Shown: in pieces, positions 38,778-47,701 of the stretch
Layout: every line of letters begins with the position of its first letter
Numbering within the stretch: the first letter of the stretch is position 1
Assembly (NCBI GenBank): GCA_964627455.1
Contig: CAZVKC010000023.1
Coordinates: 1-64,000, forward strand
DNA length: 64,000 nt
Direction: 5' to 3'
Source: F-183 sp964627455
GTDB lineage: Bacteria > Acidobacteriota > Terriglobia > Bryobacterales > Bryobacteraceae
Notes under the pieces: model-generated
Seen by the model: only the letters and a program-made list of their open reading frames with translations
Databases searched by the model: none
What the model was told of the DNA's origin: nothing
Translations under genes and position numbers: made by a program

Positions 38778-39707
38778 ATGAATATCGCCTCGCTCGACCT
38801 CAACCTGTTGAAAGTCCTGGACGCGCTGCTCGAGGAACGCCATGTCAGCCGGGCGGCGAAGCGGGTGGGTTTGAGCCAGCCGGCTTTGAGCAACGCGTTG
38901 GGCCGCTTGCGGGCGGTGTTCGAGGATCCACTGTTTACGCGCTCAGGACAGGGGATGGCGCCGACACCACGGGCGCTGCAACTCTCGGGTCCGGTGCGGA
39001 GCGCGATGCGGCAGATCCGCGAGGCGCTCGAAGGGCCGGTGGCGTTTGATCCGCACGCGAGTGTGCGCACCTTCCGCATCGCGATGCCGGATTACCTCGA
39101 GTTCCGCCTCGCGCCCCTGTTGGTGCACGCGCTGGCGGAAGAGGCGCCGCATGTGCGAATTCAGATCCGGCGGGTTGAAGGGTTGTTTCAGGCTCCCGAA
39201 GCCGCGTTGCGCGCCGGAACCCTGGACCTCGCGGTAGGATTCTTTCCGGATGCCAAAGGCGTTGATCCGGGGACGCGGGTCGAGACGCTTTTTTCGGATC
39301 AGCAGGCTGTCATCGGCCGCAAAGGACATCCGATTTTGAAGGGCCGGGCGGCGTTGTCGATCGAGCAGTTCGCGGAGGCCGAGCATGCCGCTGTCATCTT
39401 TCGCGAGGAGGCCTGGGGACTCATTGACACCGAACTCGCGTCGCGCGGTTTGCGGCGGCGGATGCGGTTCGCGACACCGCACTTTCTGACGGTGATGCGC
39501 GCCGTGCAGACCACCGAGCTGATCGCCTGCGTTCCCGAGTGGCTGGCGCGGGAATACGAGCCCTTGGGGCTGACCGTGAAGAAGCCGCCGTTCCAGTTGC
39601 CCGACTTCGTGGCCCGGATGATCTGGAATCGGGAAGTGGAAGCGGACCCGGGGCATCGCTGGTTCCGCGGCGTGGCGCTGGGCGCCTTCCGATCGCAGAA
39701 ACAGTAA
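38778..39707 (+). CDS. LysR-family transcriptional regulator
   Basis: 309-aa LTTR: N-terminal winged helix-turn-helix (about 1-60, VLDALLEERHVSRAAKRVGLSQPALSNALGRL) and a periplasmic-binding-protein-like effector domain (about 95-300). It is divergent from the beta-lactamase-like gene across 65 bp, like AmpR-AmpC pairs, with a perfect TCTGTTC/GAACAGA repeat between, so it most likely controls that gene and itself. The effector is unknown. Confidence 0.92.
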   Translation: MNIASLDLNLLKVLDALLEERHVSRAAKRVGLSQPALSNALGRLRAVFEDPLFTRSGQGMAPTPRALQLSGPVRSAMRQIREALEGPVAFDPHASVRTFRIAMPDYLEFRLAPLLVHALAEEAPHVRIQIRRVEGLFQAPEAALRAGTLDLAVGFFPDAKGVDPGTRVETLFSDQQAVIGRKGHPILKGRAALSIEQFAEAEHAAVIFREEAWGLIDTELASRGLRRRMRFATPHFLTVMRAVQTTELIACVPEWLAREYEPLGLTVKKPPFQLPDFVARMIWNREVEADPGHRWFRGVALGAFRSQKQ

Positions 39708-39738
39708 GGGCCCGCTAGCTTCTTGGGCCAGCGAGCCC
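39708..39738. terminator. Bidirectional hairpin between LysR and cytochrome genes
   Basis: GGGCCCGCTAGC (39708-39719) pairs with GCCAGCGAGCCC (39727-39738) with two mismatches. It starts directly after the LysR stop (39705-39707) and precedes the convergent decahaem cytochrome stop (39775). Confidence 0.6.
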
Positions 39739-39774
39739 TCACTGCTTCGTCATGGATGTAGGTTCAGATCGTTA

Positions 39775-41948
39775 CTAGTGTGCGTGCACCTTGTTGACGC
39801 TAAACTGTCCGTTCGGGCCGTGACACACGTTGCAGCTTTCGCCGATCGCGGTGGTGTTCGCCGCGGCGTGCGAGAAGGCTTTCGTCGAGTTGTGGCATGC
39901 CGTGCAGGCAGCCGTGATGGGCTGCAGCGTACCGAGCGGAGAGTTCGGATCCCACACCGGTGCCGCGTCCGCGGGCATGCTGTTCGTTTGTTCGGAGTTG
40001 TTGACGTGGCACTTGGTGCAGTTGCGCAGATCGCCCGGGTAGGCGACTTCGCTGTAGTCGTTCTTGGCGCCCGATCCGCCATAGACCGCGTATCCGCCTT
40101 CGCGCATCTCCGCGGCATGGATGCCGTNNNNNNNNNNNNNNNNNNNNNNNNNNNNNNNNNNNNNNNNNNNNNNNNNNNNNNNNNNNNNNNNNNNNNNNNN
40201 NNNNNNNNNNNNNNNNNNNNNNNNNNNGATCCGCCATAGACCGCGTATCCGCCTTCGCGCATCTCCGCGGCATGGATGCCGTGGATCATGGTGCGGAAGC
40301 TGATGGTCTGCTGCTTGCCCGCTGACGCCGGACGTCCGGTCTCGGTCTTGGCCGGGTTATGGCACTTGACGCATTCGTCGATCGAGTTCCGGTTGCGGCC
40401 GTGCGCTTCGAGCATGAAGTGACACTGGTTGCATTTTTCGATCTTCACCACTTCACGGCGCGGGGTCTGGTTGGACCCATCGACCGAGAAGTAGATCGTC
40501 TGGTTCTTGCCGGCGTCGCGAACGGTGAGTTCCTTGGCGGTGCCTTCGAGAATCTTGACGTTCTTGTAGCCTTCCATGCCGATCGCCCACGTTCCGGTTG
40601 CTTCGGCCGGGATTGCGTTGGCGAAGGTCCAGGTATAAGGGCCGCCAGCAGGTCCCTGTGCCTGGCGGGCATCCTCGGAAATGTAGCCTGTGTAGTCCGC
40701 GCTCGGTCCGGCAAGCACCAGATTGAGGCGGTCCATGGTAGAGGGCGCTACGGAATTTCCGTTCTTGTCGCGAATGTGGAATGTCAGGGTCGGTTTGTTG
40801 CCCTTGGTGCCGCTCTGGACACGCATGGGCTCGAATTTGATTCCCATCAAACCTGCAGAGAGCCGGCTATCAAGGTGGGCGCCCTGGATGGACGCGTCGA
40901 ATTCGACTTCACCCTTCGGCGTATGGCAGTTGGCGCACTGGTTGTCGGAGACCTGCGGCATGTTGAGGTGGTTTTCGCCGGTGGCGAAGTTCACGTTGTC
41001 ATGGCAGGCGCCGCAAGCGGCCCGGCTGGGCTTCTTGTACCAGGCGTCGTGTTGGGTTGCGCCGGACTTCGGGTCATGGCAAACCGCGCAGTTGCGGGGA
41101 TCCGACGGCAGGTTGATCTTCGAGAAATCGGTGTTGCCGATCTTATAAGGTTTGCCGGCCTTCACGCTGGGCAGGTTGGCGCCCATGTGGATCTTGTGGA
41201 TCAACACCGGGAAGTCGAAGTTGATGCCCGTGCTGGTCTGGAAGTTGTCCGGCTGGTGGCACATCACGCAGTATTCCACCTTGCGGCGGCTGCCGTGCGC
41301 ATTCAGCGGATCGTGACAGGCGCCGTTGCAGGTCTCGGTCTTCACGATGTCCCGGATCTCCGTGACCTTTGCGCCACTGGGAACCCAGCTATAGACGTCG
41401 TTGTCAACGGAATTCGGCATGCTGAACTCAGCCAGATTCCGCGACACTTGGCCTCCGATCGAGGTCGTGACGTCCTGCTCATAGTTGGCAGGTAGTTTGG
41501 TGGTGAAGTTGTAGATGTACTCGCCGTCGGCCACCTTGTCGAACGTACCGTTCGCGTCCGTACCCGGCAACCCGCTGGTGGCGGATTTGGTGTACGAGTA
41601 GTACCGGTTCGTGCCTTTGCCGATGTAGCCAAGGACAAAGCGCGCGGTTACCGGACCGGCGGTCGTAATGCCGTCGCGATCGAGCGGAACTCCTTTAGGA
41701 TCCGTGATCTTGAAGCGAACTTTGACCGAGTTGTCAGAACCGATGGTGGCCGAAACGATTTTGAGAATGATACCGGGGCGGATGTAGCCGATTTGCGCCT
41801 GGGCATCGACGATGGCCTGGGCGCTGAATTTCGGGTACTTGGAGGCTTTAGGGAGGACGCCGTCTGCGACAAGGAGCGACGTGCAGATGAGGAGTACGGC
41901 GGCCCCGAGAGCGGTTAACCAGGGGATGCGAGAATGAATCCGGGGCAT
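39775..41948 (-). CDS. OmcA/MtrC-family decahaem cytochrome c, split by a false gap
   Basis: After collapsing the false gap (100 N, 40128-40227) the frame is 1721 + 298 = 2019 nt, 672 aa. An N-terminal signal (LTALGAAVLLICTSLLVADG) is followed by beta-sandwich regions and ten haem-binding motifs: CNGACH (CX3CH form), CVMCH, CAVCH, CGACH, CANCH, CNQCH, CVKCH, CTKCH, CTACH and CNVCH. That count and the HKIHMG and MIHGIHAAEM stretches match the OmcA/MtrC family, outer-surface multihaem cytochromes of extracellular electron transfer. No MtrA/MtrB-like partner is in the window, and no clear lipobox is present. ATG 41948 is chosen; an upstream in-frame ATG at 42035 is unlikely. Confidence 0.93.
40073..40282. 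other. Assembly gap (100 N) with 55-bp duplicated flanks
   Basis: 40073-40127 and 40228-40282 are identical 55-mers flanking exactly 100 Ns. Collapsing them restores the decahaem cytochrome frame, so the gap is artificial. Confidence 0.92.
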
Positions 41949-41980
41949 ATCGGCCCTAGAGGAAGCACGGTTGGGGCCAA

Positions 41981-42000
41981 TGTAAACGGTTGATTTTACA
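41981..42000. promoter_or_regulatory. Palindrome TGTAAA-N8-TTTACA upstream of the decahaem cytochrome
   Basis: Perfect 6-bp arms with an 8-nt spacer (20 bp overall), 33-52 bp upstream of the cytochrome start (41948, minus strand). Size and symmetry fit a CRP/FNR-type dimer site. The remaining 42001-42205 region up to the rhodanese gene shows no other gene; it probably holds the rhodanese promoter. Confidence 0.5.
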
Positions 42001-42313
42001 AATAGCTGTAGATGATGTGTCGTGAATTGCCCCACTCCCTAGCGGCATGAGACCCAAATTCTCCACCCTACCAGGGGACGGGCAAGGGCAAAAGTGATGG
42101 AACGAGCCGGCGCCGTCGGCCGTGGCGCTATAGTGCCCCCTGCGCCGCGTCGGGAGAGTTTGGAAAAATCGAACGATAAGGGTTGGAATATATCGATAGG
42201 AGCGAATGCCCACTACGAACTTCCAGGTGTCGCAGTGCTCCTGTGTTCAACGGAAAGAAGCCGAATCGCAACAGGGCGGCCGAGCATCCATTGTGGATAG
42301 TAACCAACTGACC

Positions 42314-42652
42314 ATGCAGAACATCCCACTGGAGATTTCCGCTTCGGACGTGAAGCGTATGATCGAAGCCGGCGAAGCGATCCGGCTGATTGATTGCCGC
42401 GAACCCGCCGAACACGCCACCGCCTCGATCGAAGGCGCGGACCTGATCCCGATGAACACCATCCCGCAGCGCCTGACGCACATTGAGGATCTGGCGGATG
42501 CCGCCACGCTGGTGGTCTTTTGCCATCACGGCATGCGCAGTCTGATGGTGACCAACTGGCTGCGGCAACAGGGCGTCCAGAACTGCACCAGTATGGCGGG
42601 CGGCATCGACCGCTGGAGTCTCGAGATCGACCGGGGTGTCCCGCGCTACTAA
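42314..42652 (+). CDS. Rhodanese-domain protein
   Basis: 112-aa single-domain sulfurtransferase. It starts MQNIPLEISASDVKRMI, includes RLIDCREPAEHA (typical of the fold's middle strand) and the active-site loop CHHGMRS with catalytic Cys. It can carry a persulfide in the cytoplasm. ATG 42314 gives the standard domain start. An in-frame ATG at 42206 has AGGAG 3 nt upstream and would add 36 residues containing two Cys but no recognisable domain; that start cannot be excluded. Confidence 0.85.
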   Translation: MQNIPLEISASDVKRMIEAGEAIRLIDCREPAEHATASIEGADLIPMNTIPQRLTHIEDLADAATLVVFCHHGMRSLMVTNWLRQQGVQNCTSMAGGIDRWSLEIDRGVPRY

Positions 42653-42689
42653 GCCCACGCCGCCGCTTCGGGTCGACTACCATGTACCC

Positions 42690-44594
42690 ATGAAGCGGTT
42701 CTGCCTGCTCCTGGTCCCGTTTGCGCTGGCTTTTGCGCAGTCGCAGTATCCGGCGTTGCCCAGCGAGACGCCCGAGAAACTGACGATCCCCGACGCCGGG
42801 TTCGAGTACACCAAGAAGAACGTCATGATCCCGATGCGGGACGGCGTCAAACTGAACACCGTCATCATCGTGCCGAAAGGCGCGAAGAACGCGCCGATTC
42901 TGCTGACGCGCACGCCGTACAACGCGAATGAGTTGACGGATCATGCGCAGAGTTCGCACCTGGGGCCCATTCTGCAGGGGTACGACAACGTCACCGACGT
43001 GATCGTCGAGGGCGGCTACATTCGCGCCGTGCAGGACATCCGCGGCAAGCATGGATCCGAGGGCGATTACGTGATGAACCGCCCGTTGCGTGGACCTCGC
43101 AATCCCACGCCCGTCGATCATGCGACCGACACCTACGACACCATCGACTGGCTGGTGAAGAACATCCCGGAAACCAACGGCAAGGTGGGGATCCTTGGCA
43201 TCTCATACGACGGCTTCCTGCCGCTGATGGCGCTGGTGAATCCGCATCCTGCGCTGAAGGTTTCCGTGCCGATGAATCCGATGGTCGACGGCTGGCGCGG
43301 CGACGACTGGTTTCATAACGGGGCGTTTCGCCAGCAGATGATGCCGTACATCTGGGATCAGCAGGCGACGCGCAAGAGCGAGTCCAAGTGGTGGACGACG
43401 CACTTCGACGACTATGACATGTATCTGCAGGCGGGATCCGCGGGGGAACTCGGCCGACGCCGCGGACTCGATCAGGTCGGATTCTGGCGCAAGATCACGG
43501 AGCATGCGGCCTACGACGGCTTCTGGCGCGATCAGGCCGTCGATAAGATTCTGGGCGCGCTGCCGCTGCAGGTCCCGGTGATGCTGGTCCACAGCTTGTG
43601 GGATCAGGAGGATATTTACGGCGCGCCTGCCGTGTACAAGGCGATCAAGCCCAAGGACGTCAACGGCGATAAGGTGCATCTCGTGATGGGGCCGTGGTTC
43701 CACGGGCAGATGATCGACGACGGTAGTTCGCTCGGCGCCATCAGGTTCTATTCCGATACCTCGCGGCATTTCCGGCAGGAGATCCTGCGGCCGTTTCTCG
43801 ATCAGTACCTGAAAGACGGCGCACCCAGGGCGAATCTCGCACCGGTTGTCGCGTTTGAGACGGGTACGAACAAGTGGCGGAACCTTGCGGCGTGGCCTCC
43901 CGCGGCGAGCAAGTCCACGAAGTTGTATTTGCACGCGGGTATGAAAATGTCGATGAATGCGCCGGCCTCGAGCGAGGCTGCGTTCAGCGAATATGTTTCG
44001 GATCCCGCCAAACCCGTGCCGTATCGCGTGCGGCCGATTCCGCCGTCGAGCGGGCGCGTGTGGTCGAGGTGGTTGGTGGACGATCAGCGCGAGGCTTCGG
44101 GGCGTCCCGACGTGCTGGCGTTTACGTCCGACGTGTTGACTTCACCCGTGCAGATCGCGGGTGAGCCGGTTGCGAACCTCGTTGCGTCGATCACGGGTAC
44201 GGATTCCGATTGGGTGGTGAAGCTGATCGATGTCTATCCGGATGAAGTGGCGGGACAGCCGGAAATGGGCGGTTATCAGTTGATGATCTCCGCGGATATC
44301 TTCCGCGGCCGCTATCGCGAGAATCCGGAAGTTCCGAAAGCGATCGAGCCAGGAAAGGCGTTGACCTATCGCTTCGGGCTGCCCAATGCGAACCACGTGT
44401 TCCTGCCGGGACATCGCATCATGGTGCAGGTGCAGTCGAGCTGGTTCCCGTTGTACGACCGGAATCCCCAGACGTTCGTGTCCAGCATTTTCTGGGCGAA
44501 GCCTGAGGATTACCGGAAGTCGACTCAGCGGATCCACCATAGTGCGGCGGAATCCAGTTACATCGAGTTGCCGCTGGTTGGCGGCAACCGGTAA
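42690..44594 (+). CDS. Exported CocE/NonD-family X-Pro dipeptidyl-peptidase-like hydrolase
   Basis: 634-aa exported hydrolase (signal MKRFCLLLVPFALAFAQ). It has the S15/CocE plan: alpha/beta hydrolase with AVQDIRGKHGSEG (oxyanion region) and nucleophile elbow GILGISYDG (Ser about 182), helical cap, then a jelly-roll C-terminal domain (about 400-630, for example FTSDVLTSPVQIAGEPVANL). Catalytic His is likely in VMGPWFHGQM. The family contains alpha-amino acid ester hydrolases, glutaryl acylases and cocaine esterase; the natural substrate is unknown. It follows the rhodanese gene by 37 bp and ends 3 bp before a convergent gene. Confidence 0.9.
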   Translation: MKRFCLLLVPFALAFAQSQYPALPSETPEKLTIPDAGFEYTKKNVMIPMRDGVKLNTVIIVPKGAKNAPILLTRTPYNANELTDHAQSSHLGPILQGYDNVTDVIVEGGYIRAVQDIRGKHGSEGDYVMNRPLRGPRNPTPVDHATDTYDTIDWLVKNIPETNGKVGILGISYDGFLPLMALVNPHPALKVSVPMNPMVDGWRGDDWFHNGAFRQQMMPYIWDQQATRKSESKWWTTHFDDYDMYLQAGSAGELGRRRGLDQVGFWRKITEHAAYDGFWRDQAVDKILGALPLQVPVMLVHSLWDQEDIYGAPAVYKAIKPKDVNGDKVHLVMGPWFHGQMIDDGSSLGAIRFYSDTSRHFRQEILRPFLDQYLKDGAPRANLAPVVAFETGTNKWRNLAAWPPAASKSTKLYLHAGMKMSMNAPASSEAAFSEYVSDPAKPVPYRVRPIPPSSGRVWSRWLVDDQREASGRPDVLAFTSDVLTSPVQIAGEPVANLVASITGTDSDWVVKLIDVYPDEVAGQPEMGGYQLMISADIFRGRYRENPEVPKAIEPGKALTYRFGLPNANHVFLPGHRIMVQVQSSWFPLYDRNPQTFVSSIFWAKPEDYRKSTQRIHHSAAESSYIELPLVGGNR

Positions 44595-44597
44595 GTC

Positions 44598-45080
44598 TTA
44601 TTCGGCGCTTCGCTGGAAGGCTTGCACCGAGGCGTCCTGCGGGGAGATCAGTTCGAGGCGTCCGTTGCCGCTGACCTTGTACCGGTAGGTGCGTTCGATC
44701 AGCTTGCCGGGCGCTTCGCGATTGGACGAGGGGGAGCAGTTGTTGGTCATCCGGTAGGGGTTCTTTTGCGGATGGAGGGCGACGGAATCTCCGCTGACCT
44801 CGTAGGTTCCGGTTTCCTGCGAGAACACGGCAGTGGTGCAGTTGTACATCGTGCTCTGCATCAAGCCAATGAACGTGTAGGTCCCGTCCGGGCGGAATTC
44901 ATAGGCAAAGTGGGATCCGGACGGTGGCTTGTACACGCCCGTGTACGCGTCTTTGTACTGAATCATCGAAATACGCCCGCTGGTCCACTTGCCGAGTACG
45001 GGCGAAGCGGCCTCGGAGCCTTGGGCCTGCGACGCCAGTACGGCCGCGGCGGCAAACAAAAGAAACCGGTAGGTCAACAT
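44598..45080 (-). CDS. Exported protein, unknown
   Basis: 160-aa protein with signal MLTYRFLLFAAAAVLASQAQG. The mature part (VLGKWTSGRISMIQYKDAYTG, YEFRPDGTYTFIGLMQS, ETGTYEVSGDSVALHP) resembles the lipocalin-like 'VGKWxxxxxFxxDGTYxxxGxYxxxGdxi' pattern seen in many small exported bacterial proteins. Two Cys in the mature part (NCTTAVF, NNCSPSS) could form a disulfide. ATG 45080 opens directly on the signal peptide; an ATG at 45110 is possible. Confidence 0.65.
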   Translation of the reverse strand: MLTYRFLLFAAAAVLASQAQGSEAASPVLGKWTSGRISMIQYKDAYTGVYKPPSGSHFAYEFRPDGTYTFIGLMQSTMYNCTTAVFSQETGTYEVSGDSVALHPQKNPYRMTNNCSPSSNREAPGKLIERTYRYKVSGNGRLELISPQDASVQAFQRSAE

Positions 45081-45219
45081 TTTTCTTGAAGTGGTCTCCT
45101 CCACATTCAACCAATGCGGAAGGGCTTCGCTGTTCGGCTCAGAAAAAAGTGAACTGGAATTCCATCGGCGTGCGCGTATTCAATTGAAGACAGAGAGAGC
45201 CCGTCACGGAGGACCAGCC

Positions 45220-46095
45220 ATGACCGTTCTGGATTTCTACAATCAGTACCGGCGTATGTACGTCGATCTTGTCACCGGATTCCGGCTGTACAACATCGAT
45301 GTGCACGAATATCGCAACGCGCACGACTATTTTCAAGGCGGCAACGAGATCTCTGCCGACCACGACGTAGATGCGGGCATGGATCAGGCATGGGCTCCGC
45401 TGCGCCAGAAGATCGGCCGGGAGGGACGGAGTCTCGGCACCGGCCGCTACCAGGTGACGTTCAGCTACACGAATGCGGCAGAGGTTGCGACTACGGCGCT
45501 CGGCGCGGACGGGCGTCCGGTGATTACGATGCCGGCGATGCATTTCGTCACAGAGATCATCAATATACGGGAACTTGCTCCCGTGTTTTATGGCAAGGGG
45601 AGTCCTGCCGCGATCCGCAAGGCATTGCGCTATGCAGTGGCATTCGGGCTGGTGCAGCCGACGATTTCTGCGCTGAATAGTTACTGCCAGGATTACATCG
45701 GTCTCGACTGCAGCGGCTTTGTCGGGAACTACCTGCAGCAGGAAGGGAATACGTCGTTTGGTCCCGAGACAGGCGCCACGAACTTCGCTCCGGCGGCCAA
45801 CCGGATTTCGAGCATGGACCAGATCCGCGAGAAGAGCGTGATCGTGTGGAAGAACACGAATCACGTAGCGATCGTGCATTCGGTGGAGCCGATCTGCCGC
45901 GTGGACGGCAAGGTGTTCGCGATGGTGGCGGAATCCTGCGGCGCCAGTTTGACGCCCGGCGATGCGCATACAGACGGGTTGAATTACACGCAGTACGAGT
46001 TCCAGTCGGTGAACGCCTCGACGAAGGTTTTTAGCGTGAAACGCGGCATCGGCGGATCCACGCCGAACCAGGTGTATGTCGCGAACCTGCTGTGA
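45220..46095 (+). CDS. NlpC/P60-like cysteine peptidase without signal peptide
   Basis: 291-aa protein. The hallmark DCSGFV is in YIGLDCSGFVGNYLQQEG (Cys about 164) and the likely catalytic His is in KNTNHVAIVHSV, about 48 residues later, matching the NlpC/P60 fold of peptidoglycan or amide-cutting enzymes. The first 130 residues (YNQYRRMYVDLVTGFRLYN...) are unrecognised. Start ATG 45220 has GGAGGA 6 nt upstream. No signal peptide is visible, which is unusual for a wall hydrolase; it may be exported by another route or act inside the cell. Confidence 0.72.
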   Translation: MTVLDFYNQYRRMYVDLVTGFRLYNIDVHEYRNAHDYFQGGNEISADHDVDAGMDQAWAPLRQKIGREGRSLGTGRYQVTFSYTNAAEVATTALGADGRPVITMPAMHFVTEIINIRELAPVFYGKGSPAAIRKALRYAVAFGLVQPTISALNSYCQDYIGLDCSGFVGNYLQQEGNTSFGPETGATNFAPAANRISSMDQIREKSVIVWKNTNHVAIVHSVEPICRVDGKVFAMVAESCGASLTPGDAHTDGLNYTQYEFQSVNASTKVFSVKRGIGGSTPNQVYVANLL

Positions 46096-46102
46096 TCGGC
46101 AC

Positions 46103-47692
46103 TTAGTATCTGTTGAGCTTTACGCGCAGCATTGTGCCGCTGGCTGGGAGCAACAGGCCGAAGAAGGCTTCGTCCCCATTCCAAATGCGCTTGGTTTGCC
46201 ACGTGCCGTTGCTGTCGTAGGCGCCTTCTTCCACGCTGAGGAACTGCGACGCGGTTTCCTTTCCGATGTCGTTGCGCGAGGGGCGGAACTGCACCAGTGT
46301 GTCGAATCCAGCGACGAGAAACTCGTTGGGACCTAACTGTCCAATCAACGCGCGGCCGGTTGTTTCCTTGGTGCCGGGGGCGAAGAGTCCACCGTAACTC
46401 AACTGCGGCGGGAATCCGAACATCGCGACCACGTCGTATCCGTCGAACCGCAAGAGCCGGTTGGTCAACTGATGCTCTTCCACGGCGGACTTCAGCTTGC
46501 CCGTGCCCTGCAACTTTGCGATCTCCGGCAGCGAAGGTCCCAGCAGGCGGAAGTTCGCGGCCATCGCGTTGAGGCGCTCGTTGAGGTTCTTTGTGTCCTG
46601 CACGTTGATGCCGAAGGGCGCGAAACCGAGGGCACTATAGTCACCGATCGCGTAGTACAAGTAGCGCGCGAACGCGCCGCTGCCTCCGGTCTCGGGAACC
46701 AGCAGCGGATTGTCGCGGCGGCCGTAGAGTTCGCAGACTTCCTGGTAATTGCGATAGTGCGTCGTGTAGATGTCCGGCGCGATGACGTCGATGCTCGGCG
46801 TCAGCGCCTTCCAGAGGTCGAGCATGTTGGACACGGCGCCTCCGCTGGGATAGTTCTCGCCGGGACGCAAAAACGTTTTCTCTTCGCGCAACCACACGTT
46901 CACCGACATCGGCAGCGGATACGCTTTCTTGCCTGCTTCCGCCACGGCGTTGACGAACGTCGCGACGTGATACGCCGCGAAGGCCTCTTCTGCTTCGGCT
47001 CCGAACACCTGCGCCCATGTCGTGCCGCCGCTCGAGGATTTGCGTACGGCAGGCGGCACGGACCCTTTGGTGAAGAGCAGGTTCGATTCCGCCGAGTAAT
47101 CGCGCACGGTGTCGAGCGAACCCGGTTCATTCTCGACCTGCACCATGATGACCGTGCGATGCTGTTCGTCGATCTGCTTCAAATGCGTCATCAGCGCGGC
47201 GAACGCGCGGCGATCGGCGTCGAGGTTCCGCTGCGAATGCGGCGACAGGACTTTCACGGGCTGTCCGGCGCGATTGATCATGCGCGGATACGTAACAGGA
47301 TCCTGCTTGACCCACTGAGGCGCGTAATCCATCTGCCCGTTCTTCCAGGTCGCGAACCACAGCAGCACGAGCCGCAAGCCGCGGGCGCGGGCTTCTGTGA
47401 CGATCGTGTCGACGACTGCGAAATCGAAGGTCCCCTGGCGCGGCTCGATCTGTTCCCAATAAACCGGGATCTCGACCGTGTTGACGTGCAGCGCCTGCAT
47501 CTGCGCCCACACGGAGTCGAGTTGCGACGGCCAGCCGCTCGAGTTGCGGACCTGCGCTCCGAGCATCACGAACGGCTTGTCGTTGACGTAGAACCGCCAT
47601 GCGCCACCGGCGTCGCGAGCGATACGCGGGATTGGCTCAGCGGCAAACGCCGCGAGGGACAGCAACAACAACGGGGTCGCCAGACGTGTCAT
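46103..47692 (-). CDS. Exported GH35-like glycoside hydrolase with DUF5597-type tail
   Basis: 529-aa exported protein (signal LATPLLLLSLAAFAAEPIP). A TIM-barrel with family GH35/GH42 features: VNTVEIPVYWEQIEPRQGTFDF near the start, the acid/base Glu in VMVQVENEPGSLDTV, and a likely nucleophile Glu in LLVPETGGSG. The C-terminus after about 400 (YDVVAMFGFPPQLSY...) matches the DUF5597 tail seen with GH35-like beta-galactosidase relatives. It is the last gene of a three-gene operon (redoxin, ankyrin, GH); the ankyrin gene stops 9 bp upstream. Confidence 0.85.
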   Translation of the reverse strand: MTRLATPLLLLSLAAFAAEPIPRIARDAGGAWRFYVNDKPFVMLGAQVRNSSGWPSQLDSVWAQMQALHVNTVEIPVYWEQIEPRQGTFDFAVVDTIVTEARARGLRLVLLWFATWKNGQMDYAPQWVKQDPVTYPRMINRAGQPVKVLSPHSQRNLDADRRAFAALMTHLKQIDEQHRTVIMVQVENEPGSLDTVRDYSAESNLLFTKGSVPPAVRKSSSGGTTWAQVFGAEAEEAFAAYHVATFVNAVAEAGKKAYPLPMSVNVWLREEKTFLRPGENYPSGGAVSNMLDLWKALTPSIDVIAPDIYTTHYRNYQEVCELYGRRDNPLLVPETGGSGAFARYLYYAIGDYSALGFAPFGINVQDTKNLNERLNAMAANFRLLGPSLPEIAKLQGTGKLKSAVEEHQLTNRLLRFDGYDVVAMFGFPPQLSYGGLFAPGTKETTGRALIGQLGPNEFLVAGFDTLVQFRPSRNDIGKETASQFLSVEEGAYDSNGTWQTKRIWNGDEAFFGLLLPASGTMLRVKLNRY

Positions 47693-47701
47693 GCCGACAC
47701 T

